Source of the DNA: Chloroflexota bacterium
GTDB lineage: Bacteria > Chloroflexota > Anaerolineae > Promineifilales > Promineifilaceae
Direction of reading: 5' to 3'
NCBI GenBank assembly: GCA_003519205.1
Contig: DOXE01000169.1
Span: 1-5,272 of the forward strand
DNA: 5,272 nucleotides
Positions 1 through 5,272 of this stretch are shown one piece after another. The first letter of the stretch is position 1; every line of letters begins with the position of its first letter. The translations under genes were made by a program, and so were the position numbers. The notes below the pieces were generated by a model. The model saw only the letters and a list, made by a program, of their open reading frames with translations, did not search any database and was not told where the DNA came from.

Positions 1-641
1 ATCCCATATACCTCGCCAATGATAGCCATATGGCTGCTTTAGGGGAATACACCTTCGGTGCCAACTGGCATGCAAGCAATATGCTGGTCTTGAAGATTGG
101 TCAGGGTATTGGTTCGGGCATCATCTTGGATGGACATCCTTATTACGGCGATGGTTATGGTGCGGGCGAGATCGGTCACGTGGTCGTGGACGAAAATGGA
201 TTGCAATGCACCTGTGGCAATTATGGTTGTCTGGAGACGACCACCAGCACCCAGGCCATCATTCGAAGTGCCCGTGAACAGGCTAAACATTTTCCAGATT
301 CTCTTTTAGGGCAGGCCTCATCCCTGACTTGGGAAACCATTGTATCAGCCTTGGACGCTGGCGACTTGGCAGCCGGTAGTGTGGTTCATCAGGCGGGAAG
401 ATTCCTCGGGGTGGCTATTGCTAATTTGGTAGCCACGTTGAATATTCACCGCATCGTTATCGCCGGCCGGGTAAACCAGTTGGGTGACGCGTTTATAGCT
501 AGCGCAATGAACGAGGTTCGTTGCCGGACATTGCCTTCAATGGTCGCAGACACACAAGTGAGTTACTCGGATTTGGGCAGCGATATCGTCATTCTTGGCA
601 GTTCGGCCATGGTTTTGAAGCAGGAATTAGGCGTCATTTGA
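1..641 (+). CDS. ROK-family protein, probable sugar-responsive transcriptional repressor (5' end cut off)
   Basis: This is the C-terminal part of a ROK (repressor, ORF, kinase) protein; the frame is open to the window edge, with the first full codon at base 3. Visible residues 6-15 (N-D-S-H-M-A-A-L-G-E) match the ROK sugar-site motif, with the conserved Asp at residue 7. G-E-I-G-H (His59) and C-T-C-G-N-Y-G-C-L-E (Cys69, Cys71, Cys76) form the ROK zinc site. About 212 residues remain; full ROK repressors have about 380-410 residues, so an N-terminal winged helix-turn-helix would lie upstream. The ending (I-V-I-A-G-R-V, then V-I-L-G-S-S-A-M-V-L and E-L-G) resembles ROK repressors of Chloroflexota more than kinases, but without the N-terminus a kinase cannot be excluded. 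It lies 188 bases upstream of a ROK kinase gene on the same strand and may regulate it or an upstream sugar transporter. ATG at base 30 is internal, not the start. Confidence 0.85.
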   Translation, partial: PIYLANDSHMAALGEYTFGANWHASNMLVLKIGQGIGSGIILDGHPYYGDGYGAGEIGHVVVDENGLQCTCGNYGCLETTTSTQAIIRSAREQAKHFPDSLLGQASSLTWETIVSALDAGDLAAGSVVHQAGRFLGVAIANLVATLNIHRIVIAGRVNQLGDAFIASAMNEVRCRTLPSMVADTQVSYSDLGSDIVILGSSAMVLKQELGVI

Positions 642-665
642 AATCTAAAACCTGAATTATTTTCG

Positions 666-725
666 TCTGGCTTATTGTTGGTTCATTTTGTGAGTAAGTA
701 AATCATTAAGAAGGCTCTAGCCAGA
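666..725. repeat. 7-bp inverted repeat in the gap between the two ROK genes
   Basis: TCTGGCT at 666-672 is perfectly complementary to AGCCAGA at 719-725, with 46 bases between the arms. It could be a loose stem after the ROK regulator gene or two half-sites for a dimeric regulator. The arms are short and the spacing is long, so chance is a fair explanation. Confidence 0.25.
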
Positions 726-746
726 TAAAAATCCGGCGGACTCTCG

Positions 747-775
747 TCTACCTAGAACCTTCGGGATAGAGTAGA
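747..775 (+). other. possible UUCG-capped hairpin upstream of the ROK kinase gene
   Basis: TCTAC (747-751) pairs with GTAGA (771-775), CTA (752-754) pairs with TAG (767-769) across a one-base bulge (A770), and CC (758-759) pairs with GG (764-765) around a TTCG loop (760-763). A C-UUCG-G loop is an unusually stable RNA tetraloop. An internal loop (GAA opposite A) weakens the middle. There is no T-tract after it, so it is not a classical terminator. It would sit in the leader of the ROK kinase mRNA if transcription starts upstream of 747. Confidence 0.35.
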
Positions 776-829
776 TATGTTGGAAATGAACCATTGTTGT
801 TCGGCTACAGATCTAAAAGATTTGAAAAC

Positions 830-1822
830 ATGATTGACCAACCAGTATCAAGTCAGGAAATAATCGTCGGCCTCGATATTGGCGGGACAAAAACGGCCGT
901 CTTATTGATCGATCGTCAAGGCAACCAGCTAAGTTCGATCGCCAGCCCAACCGTGATATCTACTCCGGAGAAGTTGATTAGAGGTGTTGTTTCGGTTGTT
1001 AATGAAGCCCTACAAATAGCCCAGGTCGAGGTCGGCCAGATCGCAGGAATTGGCGTTGCCGTCCCCGGCCTAGTCGATCCAATGAAAGGTATCGTCGAAT
1101 TAGCCGTTAACCTTAACCTGCGCTCTTATCCCTTGGGCCAGGCCTTATCGGCCGAATTTGCTTCGCCTACCTACCTGGAAAACGATGTCCGCGCTGCCAC
1201 TATTGGTGCTTACCAGTACGCTAACCGAAAGGAACCTATCCAACACCTGGCTTATCTCAGTATCGGCACCGGCATCGCCGCCGGCGTCATTCTGCAGGGT
1301 CGACTTTACCGGGGCGCACATGGCATGGCTGGCGAGATAGGCCACGTCATCTTCGAACCGGGTGGTCCCGTGTGTGGATGCGATATGCCCGGTTGTTTGG
1401 AAGCGGTGGCCTCTGGTTCGGCCATCGCTCGTTTGGGTCGGGAACTCATACCCGAAGCTAGTGAACCAATCACGGCCGAAATGGTCTACCGGGCTGCAAG
1501 TGAAGGCCACGAAAAAGCAATCAGCATCGTCCGCCAAGTCAGCCATTACCTGGCCCGGGCCATTCAATTGTTAATCATGACGTACGATGTCGAGAAAGTC
1601 GTCTTGGGTGGCGGCGTGACCCGATCCGGTCCGACATTTTTAGACCCGATCCTGGCTGAACTGGCCCGACTACGTTCCTTGTCAAGCCTGGCTGCGGCCA
1701 TGCTGGAGGATGAAAAGGTAGCTTTATTGCCGGCCGATTACAACGCCGGAACCTGGGGAGCGATAACCTTAGCCTTACCTGCACCTGTAACTTTGTCGAT
1801 ACGATCTGATGGAAGTGATTAG
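830..1822 (+). CDS. ROK-family sugar kinase (glucokinase / N-acetylglucosamine kinase type)
   Basis: A 330-residue cytoplasmic kinase predicted to transfer phosphate from ATP to the 6-hydroxyl of a hexose such as glucose or GlcNAc. The ATP phosphate loop is D-I-G-G-T-K at residues 16-21. The catalytic Asp is Asp119 in E-N-D-V-R-A-A; the usual motif is N-D-A-N-A-A, so the second Asn is replaced by Arg. The second phosphate motif is S-I-G-T-G. G-E-I-G-H (Glu169, His172) and C-G-C-D-M-P-G-C-L-E (Cys182, Cys184, Cys189) give the sugar- and zinc-binding ROK signature, and V-V-L-G-G-G-V follows near the C-terminus. Length fits ROK kinases without a DNA-binding domain. I chose ATG 830 because it is 15 residues before D-I-G-G-T-K; an in-frame TTG at 794 would add 12 residues. 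Neither has a clear Shine-Dalgarno. The GH3 gene follows 74 bases later, suggesting co-transcription and a role in phosphorylating the sugar it releases. The exact sugar cannot be read from sequence. Confidence 0.92.
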   Translation: MIDQPVSSQEIIVGLDIGGTKTAVLLIDRQGNQLSSIASPTVISTPEKLIRGVVSVVNEALQIAQVEVGQIAGIGVAVPGLVDPMKGIVELAVNLNLRSYPLGQALSAEFASPTYLENDVRAATIGAYQYANRKEPIQHLAYLSIGTGIAAGVILQGRLYRGAHGMAGEIGHVIFEPGGPVCGCDMPGCLEAVASGSAIARLGRELIPEASEPITAEMVYRAASEGHEKAISIVRQVSHYLARAIQLLIMTYDVEKVVLGGGVTRSGPTFLDPILAELARLRSLSSLAAAMLEDEKVALLPADYNAGTWGAITLALPAPVTLSIRSDGSD

Positions 1823-1896
1823 GGAGAGAAATTGAGAGTAACCGTACATCCCAAGTGCCAGCGTCTTGCTTTGGGACCGGCACCTTTTTCATTTAT

Positions 1897-3504
1897 ATGA
1901 TGAGTCAAGATGTAATAGATGAGATCGGCGGCCGTTTGATGCTGGCTTTCGAGGGACTTGAACCGCCGCCCAGGATCCTGGACTGGATCAAGACCCGACA
2001 ACCGGCCGGGTTTTCCCTTTTTCGGGATAAAAATGTGGCCGATCTAACTCAGTTACGGGACCTGACCAGGGACTTGCAAGCGGCCGCAGCCGAAGCCGGT
2101 CAATACCCTTTGCTGATCGCCGCCGACCAGGAAGGTGGTCAATTAATCGCCTTGGGTGAAGATACCACCCAGTTTCCGGGCAATATGGCCTTGGGTGCCA
2201 CAAGGGATAGCGGATTAGCCCGGCGGGTGGGCCGAGCCATCGGTTTGGAGATGGCCGCCTTAGGCGTTAATGTCAATTACGCCCCTGATTGCGACGTCAA
2301 CACCAATCCCGATAACCCAAACGTCGGCATCCGCTCTTTCGGCGACGATCCGGACCTGGTAGCAACGATGGGTGGGGCCATGATCGAAGGGCTTCAATCG
2401 GCCGGAGTGGCCGCCACAGCCAAACACTTCCCTGGCAACGGTGATTCAGGTATTGACCCACATTATGGGGTGCCGGTACTGGCACACGACCTCCAGCGGC
2501 TGGAGGCCGTCGAATTTCAGCCATTCCGAGAGGCTGTGGAAGCCGGGGTACGCCTGATGATGACCGCCCACGTCGGTTTGCCGGCGCTCACCGGCCGGGC
2601 CGATTTACCGGCTACGCTATCTAGCAAAGTGATGAAGGATCACCTGCGAGATCGTTTAGGTTTCCAGGGTTTGTTGATCACCGACGCATTGGATATGGAG
2701 GCCATCACCCAGGGAGCGGGCCAGATCGTCGATGTCATCGCCGCCTTGCGAGCCGGGGTCGATTTACTATTGCTTACCGGCGATGTCGAAGTTCAAGAAC
2801 GGATATATGCCGGACTAAGGCTGGCATTTGCTCGTGGCTTAGTTCGTGACCAGGATCTAGCCGCTTCCGCCCGGCGCCTCCTGGATCTTAAAGAGTGGCT
2901 GGCTGGTCAAGAACAACCCGACCTAGCCGTGGTTGGTTGCCAGGAGCACCAACGTTTGTCTGAAACTGTAGCCCGCCGAGCCATCACATTAGTGCGGGAT
3001 GAAGCCAATCTGTTGCCGCTGAAGCTTCAACCTGAAGCTCGAATCATGGCCATCATGCCCCGACCGGCTGACTTAACACCGGCTGATACCTCATCCACCC
3101 TTGAGCCCTCCATGGCATCTGTGTTGCGGCTCTACCACCCCAATGTGGACGATATCGTCGTCCCCCAACGTCCGTCTCCAGCCGAAATGGCCGCCGTGCG
3201 AGCTCGGGCATCGGCAGGAGATTTACTGGTGATCGGCTCGATTAGCGCCCATATACAGGTGGAACAGGCGGATTTGGTTAATGAACTCCTGGCTTTGGAT
3301 ATTCCGGCCGTGACCGTGGCCATGCGCACGCCCTACGACCTGGCCGTTTACCCCCAGTCTAAGACCCACATCTGCACCTACAGCATCCAGCCAGTGGCTT
3401 TAAGGGCCCTGGCGGCCGCCCTTTGGGGAGCGATCCCTTTTCAAGGAAAACTGCCCGTTAAACTCACAACACCTCCTGCTCAGCTAACTTATAGCCAATC
3501 ATAA
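1897..3504 (+). CDS. glycoside hydrolase family 3 protein, NagZ-like beta-N-acetylhexosaminidase
   Basis: A 535-residue two-domain GH3 enzyme predicted to cleave terminal beta-linked GlcNAc or a related sugar. The N-terminal TIM-barrel domain (about residues 1-330) has A-D-Q-E-G-G (Asp77), N-V-N-Y-A-P, I-R-S-F-G, K-H-F-P-G-N-G (from Lys176) and I-T-D-A-L-D-M, where Asp263 is the expected nucleophile. Asp187 and His189 sit where NagZ enzymes carry the Asp/His acid-base dyad. NagZ usually has D-(S/T)-H and P-G-(H/L)-G; here it is D-P-H and P-G-N-G. A GH3 C-terminal domain (about 345-535) ends in I-P-F-Q-G-K-L-P-V, as in two-domain Gram-positive NagZ rather than the short E. coli form. No signal peptide is seen, so it is probably cytoplasmic, acting on imported wall or chitin fragments. 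ATG 1897 (or adjacent ATG 1900) places the protein start just before the family's first helix; a GTG at 1855 would add 14 unlikely residues. No clear Shine-Dalgarno. The upstream ROK kinase probably phosphorylates the product. Confidence 0.9.
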   Translation: MMSQDVIDEIGGRLMLAFEGLEPPPRILDWIKTRQPAGFSLFRDKNVADLTQLRDLTRDLQAAAAEAGQYPLLIAADQEGGQLIALGEDTTQFPGNMALGATRDSGLARRVGRAIGLEMAALGVNVNYAPDCDVNTNPDNPNVGIRSFGDDPDLVATMGGAMIEGLQSAGVAATAKHFPGNGDSGIDPHYGVPVLAHDLQRLEAVEFQPFREAVEAGVRLMMTAHVGLPALTGRADLPATLSSKVMKDHLRDRLGFQGLLITDALDMEAITQGAGQIVDVIAALRAGVDLLLLTGDVEVQERIYAGLRLAFARGLVRDQDLAASARRLLDLKEWLAGQEQPDLAVVGCQEHQRLSETVARRAITLVRDEANLLPLKLQPEARIMAIMPRPADLTPADTSSTLEPSMASVLRLYHPNVDDIVVPQRPSPAEMAAVRARASAGDLLVIGSISAHIQVEQADLVNELLALDIPAVTVAMRTPYDLAVYPQSKTHICTYSIQPVALRALAAALWGAIPFQGKLPVKLTTPPAQLTYSQS

Positions 3505-3576
3505 GCAGTACCTTTACGATTTTTTATATTTTATCTGTAACCTAGTGGTAAATGGGTTGTGGGACCGTGTTTACAG

Positions 3577-3582
3577 TATAAT
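3577..3582 (+). promoter_or_regulatory. candidate -10 box (TATAAT) for the lipoprotein gene
   Basis: A perfect TATAAT lies 55 bases upstream of the lipoprotein ATG in an AT-rich gap after the GH3 gene. No good -35 box is at normal spacing: TTGTGG at 3557-3562 would give only a 14-base spacer. If used, transcription would start near 3588-3590, giving a leader of about 50 bases. It suggests the lipoprotein is transcribed separately from the ROK/GH3 genes. Confidence 0.5.
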
Positions 3583-3613
3583 CTGTGTCATCATTTTTAG
3601 ATCCTGACAAGCA

Positions 3614-3620
3614 GGGAGGT
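3614..3620 (+). promoter_or_regulatory. strong Shine-Dalgarno-like sequence at unusual spacing
   Basis: GGGAGGT is the best ribosome-binding match in the window, but it ends 17 bases before the lipoprotein ATG (3638), further than the usual 5-9. A GTG at 3621 follows it directly, which is too close. In the lipoprotein frame there is a TAA at 3626-3628, so no upstream start can use it. A weaker match (GTAAAG, 3625-3630) is at normal distance from the ATG. Confidence 0.4.
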
Positions 3621-3637
3621 GTGAGTAAAGTCAAACA

Positions 3638-4420
3638 ATGAGAGCATTAAGTCTGATATTCATCATAGGCGTTTTTATTTTAGCCGCCTGTTCGCCTGAA
3701 CCAGTCACTTTTGAAGTCACTCGAGTCATTGCCCAAGTCACTCAGGTTGAAATTACGAGTGTGGTTGAAGTGACCCGCTTAATCGAACTTACCCGTGTGG
3801 TTGAACAAGTCGTAACTCAGACACCTACGCCAACACCTGAAAACGGCTCATCGCCTTCAAACACTCTAACTCCTACCCCATCGCCTACACCAGCTATAAC
3901 GCCGAATCCTGCCCAAGTAACGACCGTCGAAGCTTCCGATATGCTTTCAGCTCCTAAAACGGACGGGATCTTCTCCGTCGGAGTCGATATCCTCCCAGGG
4001 AAATGGCGTTCGACTGGAACCGGTACTGACTGTTATTGGGCCAGACTCGATGTTAACCAGGATTTATTAGACAATCACTTGGGCTTTGCTGGAGGAACCG
4101 TGAACATTCTAGAAACCGATTACGCAGTCGAGTTCGAAAACTGTGGAACATGGGAGTATGTCGAGAATGCCGATCAGGTTTTAAGTGCTGACGCGACTGA
4201 ACCTAAAAGCGATGGTTTCTATACGGTTAATGTCGAAATTGCCCCCGGTCGCTGGCGGTCAACAGGGACCAGCGATGCTTGTTATTGGGCAAGACTTAAT
4301 GAAAACCAGGATATTGTAGAAAACCATTTTGGTTTGTCTGGGGGAACCTTGATTATTCCCGAAGGTGATTATGAAATTGCTTTTGAAGGCTGTGGGACCT
4401 GGCGATATCTGGGACCTTAG
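3638..4420 (+). CDS. lipoprotein with Val-Thr-Arg stalk, Thr/Pro linker and two tandem Cys-pair domains; function unknown
   Basis: A 260-residue secreted lipoprotein of unknown function. Residues 1-18 form a signal peptide (Arg2, hydrophobic core 4-14) ending in the lipobox L-A-A-C, so Cys18 would be lipidated and the protein anchored to the membrane with its C-terminus outside. Residues 25-60 are a stalk rich in Val, Thr and Glu with V-T-R or L-T-R motifs at 27-29, 45-47 and 51-53; such stalks are frequent in Chloroflexota lipoproteins. Residues 61-95 are a Thr/Pro/Ser linker, typical of an extended surface spacer. Two copies of one domain follow (105-175 and 188-258), each with D-G, P-G-(K/R)-W-R-S-T-G-T, C-Y-W-A-R-L, G-G-T and C-G-T-W; the Cys pairs (132/169 and 215/252) may be disulfides. 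No catalytic motif is recognised, so binding or structure is more likely than catalysis. ATG 3638 is fixed by an in-frame TAA at 3626. A candidate -10 box lies upstream, and a gene converges from the other strand. Confidence 0.88.
   Translation: MRALSLIFIIGVFILAACSPEPVTFEVTRVIAQVTQVEITSVVEVTRLIELTRVVEQVVTQTPTPTPENGSSPSNTLTPTPSPTPAITPNPAQVTTVEASDMLSAPKTDGIFSVGVDILPGKWRSTGTGTDCYWARLDVNQDLLDNHLGFAGGTVNILETDYAVEFENCGTWEYVENADQVLSADATEPKSDGFYTVNVEIAPGRWRSTGTSDACYWARLNENQDIVENHFGLSGGTLIIPEGDYEIAFEGCGTWRYLGP
3710..3817 (+). repeat. degenerate Val-Thr-Arg stalk repeats within the lipoprotein gene
   Basis: Residues 25-60 of the lipoprotein repeat short hydrophobic/Thr/charged units around V-T-R, V-T-Q and L-T-R. 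The three (V/L)-T-R copies use different codons (gtc-act-cga, gtg-acc-cgc, ctt-acc-cgt), so the similarity is held at protein level and is not a recent DNA slippage product. Alternating small or beta-branched residues suggest an extended or coiled stalk. Confidence 0.6.
3950..4162 (+). repeat. first copy of the duplicated lipoprotein domain
   Basis: This stretch encodes lipoprotein residues 105-175. By eye it shares about 41 of 71 residues with the second copy without gaps, including P-G-x-W-R-S-T-G-T, C-Y-W-A-R-L, N-Q-D, G-G-T and C-G-T-W. The repeat period is 249 bases (83 residues). At DNA level the C-Y-W-A-R-L stretch (from 4031) is nearly identical in the two copies, while flanking codons have diverged. 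Confidence 0.85.
4199..4411 (+). repeat. second copy of the duplicated lipoprotein domain
   Basis: This stretch encodes lipoprotein residues 188-258 and ends two codons before the stop. It keeps both Cys residues (215 and 252) and all aromatic signature residues of the first copy. Most substitutions are conservative (K/R, D/E, L/I/V, F/Y), which suggests the two copies share a fold and are both under selection. Confidence 0.85.
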
Positions 4421-4424
4421 GGGA

Positions 4425-4479
4425 CGGTTAGTTGTGGTTGACATTAATCAATCAAACTTGGCTGGAAGAGGGCTAACCG
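4425..4479. terminator. inverted repeat between convergent genes, possible weak bidirectional terminator
   Basis: CGGTTAG (4425-4431) is perfectly complementary to CTAACCG (4473-4479), and two G-T wobble pairs can extend the stem inward. It lies just after the lipoprotein stop and before the end of the opposing gene, where a shared terminator is expected. The loop is long (about 41 bases) and no T-tract follows on either strand, so this is only a tentative call. Confidence 0.25.
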
Positions 4480-4511
4480 CTTATGGCTCTCCCACATCCT
4501 CCACCGGCCGA

Positions 4512-5272
4512 TCAATCCGTCAAATCCTCTATTATTCTAGGCCTCTCCCAACCAGCCCAATCGCCCGTCCCATCGCCGGCCGGACCCACCTCTGTCGCCA
4601 GGGTTATCTTTACATCTTGACCAGAATATTCATTTAAAGGCACATTGACCTCATGCCACTCCCGGTCTTCCGGATCATTACCTATATGTTGGCGATAAAC
4701 CTCCATTTCTCCGCCTGATTCTGTCTTGATCTTGAGGACAAAAGTGACGCCATCTCCACCCCAAGACCAACTATCTGGAGCTAGTGCAACACGTGACGAG
4801 TAGGTGACCGGACCTTCTGGTAATGGTATATTGAAACTAACGCTGGCCGGAGGATGGAGAAAAATCACATCACCCCAGTCCCCATCTTGGGGCATGACAA
4901 ACCGTTCTTTTTGCACAGGTTCTGGGGAGTCGTTTGCCAGGATCTGTCCCTCGCCGCTTTCTAAGAGTTCAAGCAAATCATAAGAGGTCAAAAAGTTGAG
5001 GGCAATCTCATTTTTCGGATTATGTGATAATAGAAGCCTGACTATAGCCAGCGCTTCATCTGACCTAAGGACAGTTGACTCTTCAAGTAGCAAACCCTCA
5101 TAGATAGTGACCAGTGTCCAATGATCCAGGTCAGGACAAAGCTCTTTTGCATCGTTTAGGACTTGACGAGTTTTGCCATTCTCTTCTGCGGCTAAGTACA
5201 GCAGGGCCAGGTCTCGCTGCAATTGGCACCTGGGTTTCGGAGAGTCAGTCCGGTTTATGATAGCTTCGTAAA
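4512..5272 (-). CDS. TPR-like protein with C-terminal lectin-like beta-sandwich (5' end cut off)
   Basis: This is the C-terminal part of a larger protein on the minus strand; the frame stays open to the window edge, giving 252 visible residues. A TTG at 5222 is not needed as a start, because coding continues upstream with helix-like sequence. Residues 1-106 are mainly alpha-helical and look like two degenerate TPR hairpins, each ending near a Pro (E-L-C-P; S-H-N-P-K-N followed by A-L). After an acidic linker, residues 127-246 form a probable beta-sandwich with G-D-W, H-P-P-A, G-G-D-G-V-T-F, D-R-E-W-H-E-V, Y-S-G-Q-D-V and D-W-A-G-W-E-R-P-R-I. Similar modules occur, to my knowledge, at the C-termini of bacterial membrane glycosyltransferase-like and large surface proteins, where they resemble carbohydrate-binding jelly rolls. 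The missing N-terminus could hold membrane segments or a catalytic domain, so function is undefined. It converges on the lipoprotein gene with 91 bases between stops. Confidence 0.8.
   Translation of the reverse strand, partial: YEAIINRTDSPKPRCQLQRDLALLYLAAEENGKTRQVLNDAKELCPDLDHWTLVTIYEGLLLEESTVLRSDEALAIVRLLLSHNPKNEIALNFLTSYDLLELLESGEGQILANDSPEPVQKERFVMPQDGDWGDVIFLHPPASVSFNIPLPEGPVTYSSRVALAPDSWSWGGDGVTFVLKIKTESGGEMEVYRQHIGNDPEDREWHEVNVPLNEYSGQDVKITLATEVGPAGDGTGDWAGWERPRIIEDLTD

Noticed and set aside
675..704. Possible promoter (TTGTTG ... TAAATC) before the ROK kinase gene
   Set aside because: The -10 candidate matches only three of six consensus positions, so it is not better than chance in this AT-rich gap.
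794..829. Upstream TTG start for the ROK kinase adding 12 residues
   Set aside because: ATG 830 gives the usual short lead before D-I-G-G-T-K, and the extra residues show no family-like features; neither start has a good ribosome site, so the ATG is preferred.
1145..1567. A 140-residue minus-strand open frame inside the ROK kinase gene
   Set aside because: It is the antisense shadow of a clearly conserved kinase frame and its translation shows no family motif.
1575..2203. Three minus-strand frames of 60-105 residues around the kinase/GH3 junction
   Set aside because: They lie antisense to ROK and GH3 coding sequence, overlap one another and encode Arg/Pro-rich sequence typical of chance frames in GC-rich DNA.
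3505..3540. Possible rho-independent terminator after the GH3 gene, suggested by the T-rich run near 3521-3532
   Set aside because: The only stem before the T run is three base pairs (GTA/TAC), too weak to call a terminator.
4438..4443. Perfect TTGACA, a possible -35 box
   Set aside because: No -10-like hexamer lies 16-18 bases downstream, and it sits between two convergent genes with nothing on the plus strand to drive.
4365..4637. A 90-residue plus-strand open frame across the convergent gene junction
   Set aside because: It overlaps the end of the lipoprotein and the end of the opposing gene, has no recognisable domain and no ribosome site, and both overlapped genes have strong protein evidence.

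Overview
The window looks like a piece of chromosome from a Chloroflexota bacterium (Anaerolineae/Caldilineae-like). This is inferred from protein style, not from a marker gene. The clearest hints are a lipoprotein with a Val-Thr-Arg-rich stalk followed by a Thr/Pro linker, a ROK regulator with the C-terminal style common in that phylum, and a TPR protein ending in a lectin-like beta-sandwich. Base composition is moderate in GC, with AT-richer intergenic gaps. No rRNA, tRNA, insertion sequence, phage gene or CRISPR array is visible.

Layout. Bases 1-641 (+) are the 3' part of a ROK-family gene, most likely a sugar-responsive ROK repressor. A 188-base gap (642-829) holds a possible UUCG-capped hairpin and an inverted repeat. 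Bases 830-1822 (+) encode a complete ROK sugar kinase, followed after 74 bases by a glycoside hydrolase family 3 protein (1897-3504, +) of the NagZ-like beta-N-acetylhexosaminidase type. An AT-rich gap (3505-3637) carries a perfect TATAAT box upstream of a lipoprotein gene (3638-4420, +). The mature part of that lipoprotein is a stalk, a Thr/Pro linker and two tandem copies of a domain of about 71 residues. On the opposite strand, converging on it, is the 3' part of a gene (4512-5272, -) encoding TPR-like helices plus a C-terminal beta-sandwich. It is cut by the window end.

How the genes may work together. The ROK regulator, ROK kinase and cytoplasmic GH3 enzyme read as one sugar-salvage module. 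The GH3 would release a terminal sugar, probably GlcNAc from cell-wall or chitin fragments. The ROK kinase would phosphorylate the free sugar, and the ROK regulator would sense it. The substrate is inferred from the families, not shown by the sequence. The lipoprotein and the TPR/beta-sandwich protein appear to be separate units. The least described element is the duplicated Cys-pair domain of the lipoprotein. I saw no convincing evidence of a wholly new multi-gene system.
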